Shown: positions 32,770-48,383, counted from the first letter of the stretch. The stretch: 64,000 nucleotides of DNA from Metridium senile (GCA_949775045.1 OX459100.1:20689768-20753767); one strand, 5' to 3'. The notes: generated from the letters alone by a model not told the origin. Program-made: numbers and translations.

Positions 32770-35700
32770 TCGGTCATCGTCATAGCCATCACCATAACCA
32801 TCATCATCATTACCATCAACATCTCCATCACCGTGAACGCCATCATCGTCATAGCCATAAACATCATTATCCTGATCATGATCATCGTCATTACCATCAA
32901 CATCTCCATCACCGTCACGACCATCATCGTCATAGCCATCACCATCACCATCATCGTCATTACCATCCACATCTCCATCACCGTAGCGACCATCATCGTC
33001 ATAGCCATCACCATCATTATCATCGTCATTACCATCAACATCTCCATCACCATAACGACCATCATCTTCATAGCCATCACCATCATTATCATCATCATTA
33101 CAATCAACATCTCCATCACCATGACCACCATCATTATTACCATCAACATCTCCATCAACGTCAACACCATCATCGTCATAGCCATCACCATCATTATCAT
33201 CATCATCATCATCATTACCATCAACATCAACATCTCCATCACCATCATTATCGTCATCATTATCATCGTCATTACCATCAACATCTCCATCACCGTCACG
33301 ACCATCATCGTCATAGCCATCACCATCACCATCATCGTCATTACCATCAACATGTCCATCACCGTCACGACCATCATCGTCATAGCCATCACCATCATTA
33401 TCCTGATCATTATCATCATCATTACAATCAACATCTCCATCACCATGACTACAATCATTATTACCATCAACATCTCCATCAACGTGAACGCCATCATCGT
33501 CATAGCCATCACCATCATTATCATCATCATCATCATTACCATCAACAACTCCATCACCATCATTATCACCATCATTATCATCGTCATTACTATCAACATC
33601 TCCATAACCGTGACCACCACCATCGTCATAGCCATCACCATCATTATCATCATCATTACCATCAACATCTCCATCACCGTCACGACCATCATCGTCATAG
33701 CCATCACCATCATTATCCTGATCATTATCATCATCATTACAATCAACATCTCCATCACCATGACTACAATCATTATTACCATCAACATCTCCATCAACGT
33801 GAACGCCATCATCGTCATAGCCATCACCATAATTATCATAATCATCATCATTACCATCAACATCTCCATCACCATCATTATCGTCATCATTATCATCGTC
33901 ATTACCATCAACATCTGCATCACCACCACCATCGTCATAACCATCACCATCATTATCATCATCATTACCATCAACAACTCCATCACCATCGTCATCATTA
34001 TCATCGTCATTACCATCAACATCTGCATCACCACCACCATCGTCATAGCCATCAACATCATTATCATCCCCATCATTATCACCATCAACATCTCCATCAC
34101 CGTGAACGCCATCATCCTCATAGCCATCACCATCATTATCATCATCATCATCATTACAATCAACAACTCCATCACCATCATTATCATCATCATCATCATC
34201 GTCATTACCATCAACATCTCCATCACCGTCACGACCATCATCGTCATAGCCATCACCATCATTATCCTGATCATTATCATCATCATTACAATCAACATCT
34301 CCATCACCATGACTACAATCATTATTACCATCAACATCTCCATCAACGTGAACGCCATCATCGTCATAGCCATCACCATAATTATCATAATCATCATCAT
34401 TACCATCAACATCTCCATCACCATCATTATCGTCATCATTATCATCGTCATTACCATCAACATCTGCATCACCACCACCATCGTCATAACCATCACCATC
34501 ATTATCATCATCATCATCATTACCATCAACATCTCCATCAACGTGAACGCCATCATCGTCATAGCCATCACCATCATTATAATCATCATCATCATCGTCA
34601 TTACCATCAACATCTCCATCACCGTCACGACCATCATAGTCATAGCCATCACCATCACCATCATCATCATTACCATCAACATCAACATCTCCATCACCAT
34701 CATTATAATCATCATCATCATCGTCATTACCATCAACATCTCCATCACCGTCACGACCATCATCGTCATAGCCATCACCATCACCATCATAATCATTACC
34801 ATCAACATCACCATCTCCATCACCATCATTATCGTCATCATTATCATCGTCATTACCATCAACATCTGCATCACCACCACCATTGTCATAACCATCACCA
34901 TAATTATCATCATCATCATCATTACCATCAACAACTCCATCACCATCGTCATCATTATCATCGTCATTACCATCAACATCTGCATCACCACCACCATCGT
35001 CATAGCCATCACCATCATTATCATCCCCATCATTATCACCATCAACATCTCCATCACCGTGAACGCCATCATCCTCATAGCCATCACCATCATTATCATC
35101 ATTACCATCAACAACTCCATCACCATCATTATCATCATCATCATCATCATCATCGTCATTACCATCAACATCTCCATCACCGTCACGACCATCATTGTCA
35201 TAGCCATCACCATCATTATCATCGTCATTACCATCAACATCCCCATCACCGTAACGACCATCATCGTCATAGCCATCACCATCATTATCATCATCATTAC
35301 AATCAACATCTCCATCACCATGACCACCATCATTATTACCATCAACATCTCCATCAATGTCAACGCCATCATCGTCATAGCCATCACCATCATTATCATC
35401 ATCATCATCATCATCATTACCATCAACATCAACATCTCCATCACCATCATTATCGTCATCATTATCATCGTCATTACCATCAACATCTCCATCAACGTCA
35501 ACGCCATCATCGTCATAGCCATCACCATCATTATCATCATCATCATCATCATCATTACCATCAACATAGACATCTCCATCACCATCATTATCGTCATCAT
35601 TATCATCGTCATTACCATCAACATCTCCATCACCGTCACGACCATCATCGTCATAGCCATCACCATCACCATCATCGTCATTATCATCAACATCTCCATC

Positions 35701-38700
35701 ACCGTAACGACCATCATCGTCATAGCCATCACCATCATTATAATCATCATCATCATTACCATCAACAACACTATCACCATCATTATCATCATCATTATCA
35801 TCGTCATTACTATCAACATCTCCATCACCGTGAAAACCATCATTATCATCGTCATTACCATCAACATCTGCATCACCACCACCATCGTCATAGCCATCAA
35901 CATCATTATCATCCCCATCATTATCACCATCAACATCTCCATCACCGTGAACGCCATCATCCTCATAGCCATCACCATCATTATCATCATCATCATCATT
36001 ACAATCAACAACTCCATCACCATCATTATCATCATCATCATCATTACCATCAACATCTCCATCACCGTCACGACCATCATCGTCATAGCCATCACCATCA
36101 TTATCCTGATCATTATCATCATCATTACAATCAACATCTCCATCACCATGACTACAATCATTATTACCATCAACATCTCCATCAACGTGAACGCCATCAT
36201 CGTCATAGCCATCACCATAATTATCATAATCATCATCATTACCATCAACATCTCCATCACCATCATTATCGTCATCATTATCATCGTCATTACCATCAAC
36301 ATCTGCATCACCACCACCATCGTCATAACCATCACCATCATTATCATCATCATCATCATTACCATCAACATCTCCATCAACGTGAACGCCATCATCGTCA
36401 TAGCCATCACCATCATTATAATCATCATCATCATCGTCATTACCATCAACATCTCCATCACCGTCACGACCATCATAGTCATAGCCATCACCATCACCAT
36501 CATCATCATTACCATCAACATCAACATCTCCATCACCATCATTATAATCATCATCATCATCGTCATTACCATCAACATCTCCATCACCGTCACGACCATC
36601 ATCGTCATAGCCATCACCATCACCATCATAATCATTACCATCAACATCACCATCTCCATCACCATCATTATCGTCATCATTATCATCGTCATTACCATCA
36701 ACATCTGCATCACCACCACCATTGTCATAACCATCACCATAATTATCATCATCATCATCATTACCATCAACAACTCCATCACCATCGTCATCATTATCAT
36801 CGTCATTACCATCAACATCTGCATCACCACCACCATCGTCATAGCCATCACCATCATTATCATCCCCATCATTATCACCATCAACATCTCCATCACCGTG
36901 AACGCCATCATCCTCATAGCCATCACCATCATTATCATCATTACCATCAACAACTCCATCACCATCATTATCATCATCATCATCATCATCATCGTCATTA
37001 CCATCAACATCTCCATCACCGTCACGACCATCATTGTCATAGCCATCACCATCATTATCATCGTCATTACCATCAACATCCCCATCACCGTAACGACCAT
37101 CATCGTCATAGCCATCACCATCATTATCATCATCATTACAATCAACATCTCCATCACCATGACCACCATCATTATTACCATCAACATCTCCATCAATGTC
37201 AACGCCATCATCGTCATAGCCATCACCATCATTATCATCATCATCATCATCATCATTACCATCAACATCAACATCTCCATCACCATCATTATCGTCATCA
37301 TTATCATCGTCATTACCATCAACATCTCCATCAACGTCAACGCCATCATCGTCATAGCCATCACCATCATTATCATCATCATCATCATCATCATTACCAT
37401 CAACATAGACATCTCCATCACCATCATTATCGTCATCATTATCATCGTCATTACCATCAACATCTGCATCACCACCACCATCGTCATAACCATCACCATC
37501 ATTATCATCATCATTACCATCAACAACTCCATCACCATCGTCATCATTATCATCGTCATTACCATCAACATCTGCATCACCACCACCATCGTCATAGCCA
37601 TCAACATCATTATCATCCCCATCATTATCACCATCAACATCTCCATCACCGTGAACGCCATCATCCTCATAGCCATCACCATCATTATCATCATCATCAT
37701 CATTACAATCAACAACTCCATCACCATCATTATCATCATCATCATCATTACCATCAACATCTCCATCACCGTCACGACCATCATCGTCATAGCCATCACC
37801 ATCATTATCCTGATCATTATCATCATCATTACAATCAACATCTCCATCACCATGACTACAATCATTATTACCATCAACATCTCCATCAACGTGAACGCCA
37901 TCATCGTCATAGCCATCACCATAATTATCATAATCATCATCATTACCATCAACATCTCCATCACCATCATTATCGTCATCATTATCATCGTCATTACCAT
38001 CAACATCTGCATCACCACCACCATCGTCATAACCATCACCATCATTATCATCATCATCATCATTACCATCAACATCTCCATCAACGTGAACGCCATCATC
38101 GTCATAGCCATCACCATCATTATAATCATCATCATCATCGTCATTACCATCAACATCTCCATCACCGTCACGACCATCATAGTCATAGCCATCACCATCA
38201 CCATCATCATCATTACCATCAACATCAACATCTCCATCACCATCATTATAATCATCATCATCATCGTCATTACCATCAACATCTCCATCACCGTCACGAC
38301 CATCATCGTCATAGCCATCACCATCACCATCATAATCATTACCATCAACATCACCATCTCCATCACCATCATTATCGTCATCATTATCATCGTCATTACC
38401 ATCAACATCTGCATCACCACCACCATTGTCATAACCATCACCATAATTATCATCATCATCATCATTACCATCAACAACTCCATCACCATCGTCATCATTA
38501 TCATCGTCATTACCATCAACATCTGCATCACCACCACCATCGTCATAGCCATCACCATCATTATCATCCCCATCATTATCACCATCAACATCTCCATCAC
38601 CGTGAACGCCATCATCCTCATAGCCATCACCATCATTATCATCATTACCATCAACAACTCCATCACCATCATTATCATCATCATCATCATCATCATCGTC

Positions 38701-41700
38701 ATTACCATCAACATCTCCATCACCGTCACGACCATCATTGTCATAGCCATCACCATCATTATCATCGTCATTACCATCAACATCCCCATCACCGTAACGA
38801 CCATCATCGTCATAGCCATCACCATCATTATCATCATCATTACAATCAACATCTCCATCACCATGACCACCATCATTATTACCATCAACATCTCCATCAA
38901 TGTCAACGCCATCATCGTCATAGCCATCACCATCATTATCATCATCATCATCATCATCATTACCATCAACATCAACATCTCCATCACCATCATTATCGTC
39001 ATCATTATCATCGTCATTACCATCAACATCTCCATCAACGTCAACGCCATCATCGTCATAGCCATCACCATCATTATCATCATCATCATCATCATCATTA
39101 CCATCAACATAGACATCTCCATCACCATCATTATCGTCATCATTATCATCGTCATTACCATCAACATCTCCATCACCGTCACGACCATCATCGTCATAGC
39201 CATCACCATCACCATCATCGTCATTATCATCAACATCTCCATCACCGTAACGACCATCATCGTCATAGCCATCACCATCATTATAATCATCATCATCATT
39301 ACCATCAACAACACTATCACCATCATTATCATCATCATTATCATCGTCATTACTATCAACATCTCCATCACCGTGAAAACCATCATTATCATCATTATTA
39401 CCATCAACATCTCCATCAACGTGAACGTCATCATCGTCATAGCCATCACCATCATTATCATCATCATCATCATTACCATCAACATCTCCACCACCGTCAC
39501 GACCATCATCGTCATAGCCATCACCATCATTATCATCATCATTACAATCAACATCTCCATCACCATGACCACCATCATTATTACCATCAACATCTCCATC
39601 AACGTCAACGCCATCATCGTCATAGCCATCAACATCATTATCATCCCCATCATTATCACCATCAACATCTCCATCACCGTGAACGCCATCATCCTCATAG
39701 CCATCACCATCATTATCATCATCATCATCATTACAATCAACAACTCCATCACCATCATTATCATCATCATCATCATTACCATCAACATCTCCATCACCGT
39801 CACGACCATCATCGTCATAGCCATCACCATCATTATCCTGATCATTATCATCATCATTACAATCAACATCTCCATCACCATGACTACAATCATTATTACC
39901 ATCAACATCTCCATCAACGTGAACGCCATCATCGTCATAGCCATCACCATAATTATCATAATCATCATCATTACCATCAACATCTCCATCACCATCATTA
40001 TCGTCATCATTATCATCGTCATTACCATCAACATCTGCATCACCACCACCATCGTCATAACCATCACCATCATTATCATCATCATCATCATTACCATCAA
40101 CATCTCCATCAACGTGAACGCCATCATCGTCATAGCCATCACCATCATTATAATCATCATCATCATCGTCATTACCATCAACATCTCCATCACCGTCACG
40201 ACCATCATAGTCATAGCCATCACCATCACCATCATCATCATTACCATCAACATCAACATCTCCATCACCATCATTATAATCATCATCATCATCGTCATTA
40301 CCATCAACATCTCCATCACCGTCACGACCATCATCGTCATAGCCATCACCATCACCATCATAATCATTACCATCAACATCACCATCTCCATCACCATCAT
40401 TATCGTCATCATTATCATCGTCATTACCATCAACATCTGCATCACCACCACCATTGTCATAACCATCACCATAATTATCATCATCATCATCATTACCATC
40501 AACAACTCCATCACCATCGTCATCATTATCATCGTCATTACCATCAACATCTGCATCACCACCACCATCGTCATAGCCATCACCATCATTATCATCCCCA
40601 TCATTATCACCATCAACATCTCCATCACCGTGAACGCCATCATCCTCATAGCCATCACCATCATTATCATCATTACCATCAACAACTCCATCACCATCAT
40701 TATCATCATCATCATCATCATCATCGTCATTACCATCAACATCTCCATCACCGTCACGACCATCATTGTCATAGCCATCACCATCATTATCATCGTCATT
40801 ACCATCAACATCCCCATCACCGTAACGACCATCATCGTCATAGCCATCACCATCATTATCATCATCATTACAATCAACATCTCCATCACCATGACCACCA
40901 TCATTATTACCATCAACATCTCCATCAATGTCAACGCCATCATCGTCATAGCCATCACCATCATTATCATCATCATCATCATCATCATTACCATCAACAT
41001 CAACATCTCCATCACCATCATTATCGTCATCATTATCATCGTCATTACCATCAACATCTCCATCAACGTCAACGCCATCATCGTCATAGCCATCACCATC
41101 ATTATCATCATCATCATCATCATCATTACCATCAACATAGACATCTCCATCACCATCATTATCGTCATCATTATCATCGTCATTACCATCAACATCTGCA
41201 TCACCACCACCATCGTCATAACCATCACCATCATTATCATCATCATTACCATCAACAACTCCATCACCATCGTCATCATTATCATCGTCATTACCATCAA
41301 CATCTGCATCACCACCACCATCGTCATAGCCATCAACATCATTATCATCCCCATCATTATCACCATCAACATCTCCATCACCGTGAACGCCATCATCCTC
41401 ATAGCCATCACCATCATTATCATCATCATCATCATTACAATCAACAACTCCATCACCATCATTATCATCATCATCATCATTACCATCAACATCTCCATCA
41501 CCGTCACGACCATCATCGTCATAGCCATCACCATCATTATCCTGATCATTATCATCATCATTACAATCAACATCTCCATCACCATGACTACAATCATTAT
41601 TACCATCAACATCTCCATCAACGTGAACGCCATCATCGTCATAGCCATCACCATAATTATCATAATCATCATCATTACCATCAACATCTCCATCACCATC

Positions 41701-43967
41701 ATTATCGTCATCATTATCATCGTCATTACCATCAACATCTGCATCACCACCACCATCGTCATAACCATCACCATCATTATCATCATCATCATCATTACCA
41801 TCAACATCTCCATCAACGTGAACGCCATCATCGTCATAGCCATCACCATCATTATAATCATCATCATCATCGTCATTACCATCAACATCTCCATCACCGT
41901 CACGACCATCATAGTCATAGCCATCACCATCACCATCATCATCATTACCATCAACATCAACATCTCCATCACCATCATTATAATCATCATCATCATCGTC
42001 ATTACCATCAACATCTCCATCACCGTCACGACCATCATCGTCATAGCCATCACCATCACCATCATAATCATTACCATCAACATCACCATCTCCATCACCA
42101 TCATTATCGTCATCATTATCATCGTCATTACCATCAACATCTGCATCACCACCACCATTGTCATAACCATCACCATAATTATCATCATCATCATCATTAC
42201 CATCAACAACTCCATCACCATCGTCATCATTATCATCGTCATTACCATCAACATCTGCATCACCACCACCATCGTCATAGCCATCACCATCATTATCATC
42301 CCCATCATTATCACCATCAACATCTCCATCACCGTGAACGCCATCATCCTCATAGCCATCACCATCATTATCATCATTACCATCAACAACTCCATCACCA
42401 TCATTATCATCATCATCATCATCATCATCGTCATTACCATCAACATCTCCATCACCGTCACGACCATCATTGTCATAGCCATCACCATCATTATCATCGT
42501 CATTACCATCAACATCCCCATCACCGTAACGACCATCATCGTCATAGCCATCACCATCATTATCATCATCATTACAATCAACATCTCCATCACCATGACC
42601 ACCATCATTATTACCATCAACATCTCCATCAATGTCAACGCCATCATCGTCATAGCCATCACCATCATTATCATCATCATCATCATCATCATTACCATCA
42701 ACATCAACATCTCCATCACCATCATTATCGTCATCATTATCATCGTCATTACCATCAACATCTCCATCAACGTCAACGCCATCATCGTCATAGCCATCAC
42801 CATCATTATCATCATCATCATCATCATCATTACCATCAACATAGACATCTCCATCACCATCATTATCGTCATCATTATCATCGTCATTACCATCAACATC
42901 TCCATCACCGTCACGACCATCATCGTCATAGCCATCACCATCACCATCATCGTCATTATCATCAACATCTCCATCACCGTAACGACCATCATCGTCATAG
43001 CCATCACCATCATTATAATCATCATCATCATTACCATCAACAACACTATCACCATCATTATCATCATCATTATCATCGTCATTACTATCAACATCTCCAT
43101 CACCGTGAAAACCATCATTATCATCATTATTACCATCAACATCTCCATCAACGTGAACGTCATCATCGTCATAGCCATCACCATCATTATCATCATCATC
43201 ATCATTACCATCAACATCTCCACCACCGTCACGACCATCATCGTCATAGCCATCACCATCATTATCATCATCATTACAATCAACATCTCCATCACCATGA
43301 CCACCATCATTATTACCATCAACATCTCCATCAACGTCAACGCCATCATCGTCATAGCCATCACCATCATTATCATCATCATCATCATTACCATCAACAA
43401 CACTATCACCATCATTATCATCATCATTATCATCGTCATTACTATCAACATCTCCATACCCGTGACCACCACCATCGTCATAGCCATCACCATCATTATC
43501 ATCATCATCATTACCATAAACATCTCCATCACTGTCACCACCGTCGTCGTCATAGCCATCACCATCATTATCATCATCATTACAATCAACATCTCCATCA
43601 CCATGACCACCATCATTATTACCATCAACATCTCCATCAACGTCAACGCCATCATCGTCATAGCCATCACCATCATTATCATCATCATCATCATTACCAT
43701 CAACAACTCTATCACCATCATTATCATCATCATTATCATCGTCATTACTATCAACATCTCCATAACCGTGACCACCACCATCGTCATAGCCATCACCATC
43801 ACCATCATCATCATTACCATCAACATCAACATCTCCATCACCATCATTATAATCATCATCATCAATATCATCATCATTACCATCAACATCTACATCACTG
43901 TCACCACCTTTGTCGTTATAGCCATCACAATCATTATCATGATCCTTATCATCGTCATCATAGTTTA
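32770..43967. repeat. CAT/ATC-derived satellite, block 2 (11.2 kb, higher-order)
   Basis: Units of roughly 63-100 bp, always a multiple of 3, are built into longer blocks. The marker ATCAACATCATTATCATCCC occurs at 34051, 35896, 37600, 39628 and 41332, giving spacings of 1845, 1704, 2028 and 1704 bp. The pair 1704 + 2028 makes a 3,732-bp super-unit present twice (35896-39627 and 39628-43359). Three frames (two plus, one minus) stay open for more than 3,700 codons each, reading almost only His/Tyr/Gln/Arg, Ile/Thr/Asn or Met/Val. The open frames follow from the repeat units lacking stops in those frames and are not evidence of a protein. Confidence 0.98.
35896..43359 (+). repeat. Two copies of a 3,732-bp higher-order super-unit
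   Basis: Copy 1 35896-39627, copy 2 39628-43359. Each contains a 1704-bp and a 2028-bp sub-block that share most of their length. Copies look nearly identical in sampled lines, suggesting recent unequal exchange. Confidence 0.8.
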
Positions 43968-44452
43968 GTTTGTTAATGATAATTACCTAAACTTGGAAGC
44001 CAACTTCTCGTTACCGTGTCTGCAAAACAACAACAATAACTTCAGTATCGTAACAAACAACAAAATCTACTACACTAGTTTCTCATTGAAGCTACTTAAA
44101 CCATTATTTGTACATGTTTTTAAAACATCGATAAGCAAAACCCCGATTACTGGGGACTGTGAAATAAAAAAAAACATTTAACAATCACGAAACTAACAAT
44201 GAAACATCAACAATTCCCCAACAAATAGCTTGAGTTAACTATCTACAAGTGTAAGTACGTACTTGTGTTCCTGGACCCAGCTGTTGACATTGCCTACCAC
44301 CGTCTCGCTCTCACCATGAAGTCCATCTCCAGTAGTACGAGGTTATTCTAGTGACACACGAAGAGTCTGGTTCTAGGTTGAAAGAAATAGGTTTAGTTTA
44401 CGACCAACAACGACAACGTTTCATTGTAGCAATGTACTACATCGGTCATCGT
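43968..44452. repeat. Unique island 2 (duplicate of 32291-32760)
   Basis: Matches island 1 from CCTAAACTTGGAAGCCAACT to the GTACTACATCGGTCATCG border. Differences are about ten substitutions and a 1-2 base change in an A run. Both islands pass into satellite at the same point on both sides, so the duplicated block is island plus satellite. Confidence 0.95.
43987..44019 (-). CDS. 33-nt microexon, copy 2
   Basis: Identical to copy 1 with the same GTTTTGCAG acceptor and GTAATT donor. In this copy the coding-like segment upstream (ending at 44263) lacks the in-frame TGA seen in island 1, because GATGGA replaces GATTGA. Confidence 0.45.
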
Positions 44453-47400
44453 CATAGCCATCACCATAACCATCATCATCATTACCATCAACATCTCCAT
44501 CAACGTGAACGCCATCATCGTCATAGCCATCACCATCATTATGATCATCATCATCATCGTCATTACCATCAACATCTCCATCACCGTCACGACCATCATC
44601 GTCATAGCCATCACCATCATTATCATCATCATTACAATCAACATCTCCATCACCATGACTACAATCATTATTACCATCAACATCTCCATCAACGTGAACG
44701 CCATCATCGTCATAGCCATCACCATAATTATCATAATCATCATCATTACCATCAACATCTCCATCACCATCATTATCGTCATCATTATCATCGTCATTAC
44801 CATCAACATCTGCATCACCACCACCATCGTCATAACCATCACCATCATTATCATCATCATCATCATTACCATCAACATCTCCATCAACGTGAACGCCATC
44901 ATCGTCATAGCCATCACCATCATTATAATCATCATCATCATCGTCATTACCATCAACATCTCCATCACCGTCACGACCATCATAGTCATAGCCATCACCA
45001 TCACCATCATCATCATTACCATCAACATCAACATCTCCATCACCATCATTATAATCATCATCATCATCGTCATTACCATCAACATCTCCATCACCGTCAC
45101 GACCATCATCGTCATAGCCATCACCATCACCATCATAATCATTACCATCAACATCACCATCTCCATCACCATCATTATCGTCATCATTATCATCGTCATT
45201 ACCATCAACATCTGCATCACCACCACCATTGTCATAACCATCACCATAATTATCATCATCATCATCATTACCATCAACAACTCCATCACCATCGTCATCA
45301 TTATCATCGTCATTACCATCAACATCTGCATCACCACCACCATCGTCATAGCCATCACCATCATTATCATCCCCATCATTATCACCATCAACATCTCCAT
45401 CACCGTGAACGCCATCATCCTCATAGCCATCACCATCATTATCATCATTACCATCAACAACTCCATCACCATCATTATCATCATCATCATCATCATCATC
45501 GTCATTACCATCAACATCTCCATCACCGTCACGACCATCATTGTCATAGCCATCACCATCATTATCATCGTCATTACCATCAACATCCCCATCACCGTAA
45601 CGACCATCATCGTCATAGCCATCACCATCATTATCATCATCATTACAATCAACATCTCCATCACCATGACCACCATCATTATTACCATCAACATCTCCAT
45701 CAATGTCAACGCCATCATCGTCATAGCCATCACCATCATTATCATCATCATCATCATCATCATTACCATCAACATCAACATCTCCATCACCATCATTATC
45801 GTCATCATTATCATCGTCATTACCATCAACATCTCCATCAACGTCAACGCCATCATCGTCATAGCCATCACCATCATTATCATCATCATCATCATCATCA
45901 TTACCATCAACATAGACATCTCCATCACCATCATTATCGTCATCATTATCATCGTCATTACCATCAACATCTCCATCACCGTCACGACCATCATCGTCAT
46001 AGCCATCACCATCACCATCATCGTCATTATCATCAACATCTCCATCACCGTAACGACCATCATCGTCATAGCCATCACCATCATTATAATCATCATCATC
46101 ATTACCATCAACAACACTATCACCATCATTATCATCATCATTATCATCGTCATTACTATCAACATCTCCATCACCGTGAAAACCATCATTATCATCGTCA
46201 TTACCATCAACATCTGCATCACCACCACCATCGTCATAGCCATCAACATCATTATCATCCCCATCATTATCACCATCAACATCTCCATCACCGTGAACGC
46301 CATCATCCTCATAGCCATCACCATCATTATCATCATCATCATCATTACAATCAACAACTCCATCACCATCATTATCATCATCATCATCATTACCATCAAC
46401 ATCTCCATCACCGTCACGACCATCATCGTCATAGCCATCACCATCATTATCCTGATCATTATCATCATCATTACAATCAACATCTCCATCACCATGACTA
46501 CAATCATTATTACCATCAACATCTCCATCAACGTGAACGCCATCATCGTCATAGCCATCACCATAATTATCATAATCATCATCATTACCATCAACATCTC
46601 CATCACCATCATTATCGTCATCATTATCATCGTCATTACCATCAACATCTCCATCACCATGACACCACCATTGTCATAACCATCACCATCATTATCATCA
46701 TCATCATCATTACCATCAACAACTCCATCACCATCGTCATCATTATCATCGTCATTACCATCAACATCTGCATCACCACCACCATCGTCATAGCCATCAC
46801 CATCATTATCATCCCCATCATTATCACCATCAACATCTCCATCACCGTGAACGCCATCATCCTCATAGCCATCACCATCATTATCATCATCATCATCATT
46901 ACAATCAACAACTCCATCACCATCATTATCATCATCATCATCATCGTCATTACCATCAACATCTCCATCACCGTCACGACCATCATCGTCATAGCCATCA
47001 CCATCATTATCATCGTCATTACCATCAACACATCTCCATCACCGTAAGGACCATCATCGTCATAGCCATCACCATCATTATCATTACAATCAACATCTCC
47101 ATCACCATGGCCACCATCATTATTACCATCAACATCTCCATCAACGTCAACGCCATCATCGTCATAGCCATCACCATCACCATCATTACCATCAACATCT
47201 CCATCACCGTGAACGCCATCATCGTCATAGCCATAACCATCATTATCCTGATCATTATCATCGTCATTACCATCAACATCTCCATCACCGTCACGACCAT
47301 CATCTTCATAGCCATCACCATCACCATCATCGTCATTACCATCCACATCTCCATCACCGTAACGACCATCATCGTCATAGCCATCACCATCATTATCATC

Positions 47401-48255
47401 GTCATTACCATCAACATCTCCATCACCATAACGACCATCATCGTCATAGCCATCACCATCATTATCATCATCATTACAATCAACATCTCCATCACCATGA
47501 CCACCATCATTATTATCATCAACATCTCCATCAACGTCAACGCCATCATCGTCATAGCCATCACCATCATTATGATCTTCATCATTACCATCAACATCAA
47601 CATCTCCATCACCATCATTATCGTCATCATTATCATCGTCATTACCATCAACATCTCCATCACCGTAACGACCATCATCGTTATAGCCATCACCATCATT
47701 ATCATCATCATCATTACCATCAACATCAACATCTCCATCACCATCATTATCGTCATCATTATCATCGTCATTACCATCAACATCTCCATCACCGTCACGA
47801 CCATCATCGTCATAGCCATCACCATCACCATCATCGTCATAGCCATCACCATCACCATCATCGTCATAGTTATCACCATCATTATCATCATCATTACAAT
47901 CACCATCTCCATCACCATGACTACAATCATTATTACCATCAACATCTCCATCAACGTGAACGCCATCATCGTCATAGCCATCACCATAATTATCATAATC
48001 ATCATCATTACCATCAACATCTCCATCACCATCATTATCGTCATCATTATCATCGTCATTACCATCAACATCTCCATCACCATGACACCACCATCGTCAT
48101 AACCATCACCATCATTATCATCATCATTATCATCGTCATTACTATCAACATCTCCATCACCGTGACCACCACCATCGTCATAGCCATCACCATCATCATT
48201 ATCGTCGTCATAGCCATCACAATCATTATCATGATCCTTATCATCGTCATCATAG
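44453..48255. repeat. CAT/ATC-derived satellite, block 3
   Basis: Same families as block 2. 44640-46640 repeats much of the higher-order unit (marker at 46252). Register breaks at about 46652 (GACACCACC) and 47030 (CAACACATC) end the long frames. Confidence 0.97.
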
Positions 48256-48383
48256 TTTAGTTTGTTAATGATAATTACCTCAACTTGGAAGCCAACTTCT
48301 CGTTAGCGTGTCTGCAAAACAACAACAATAACTTCAGTATCGTAGCAAACAACAAAATCTACTACACTAGTTTCTAGTTTCCA
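48256..48383. repeat. Unique island 3 (truncated duplicate)
   Basis: Matches the first 125 bp or so of islands 1 and 2 and stops at CACTAGTTTCTAGTTTCCAT, where satellite resumes. More diverged from the other two than they are from each other. Confidence 0.9.
48279..48311 (-). CDS. 33-nt microexon, copy 3
   Basis: Same GTTTTGCAG acceptor, length and GTAATT donor. Two codon changes (Gly to Ala, Phe to Leu) leave the frame open: HANEKLASKL. The open frame and splice sites are kept despite other changes in the island. Confidence 0.4.

Noticed and set aside
32679..43976. Giant plus-strand ORF of 3,765 codons (His/Tyr-rich), its Ile/Thr-rich partner frame and the 3,722-codon minus frame
   Set aside because: All are readings of one trinucleotide-derived satellite with no stop-generating words in those frames. 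Composition is degenerate, three frames are open at once, and no domain, signal peptide or normal start context is seen.
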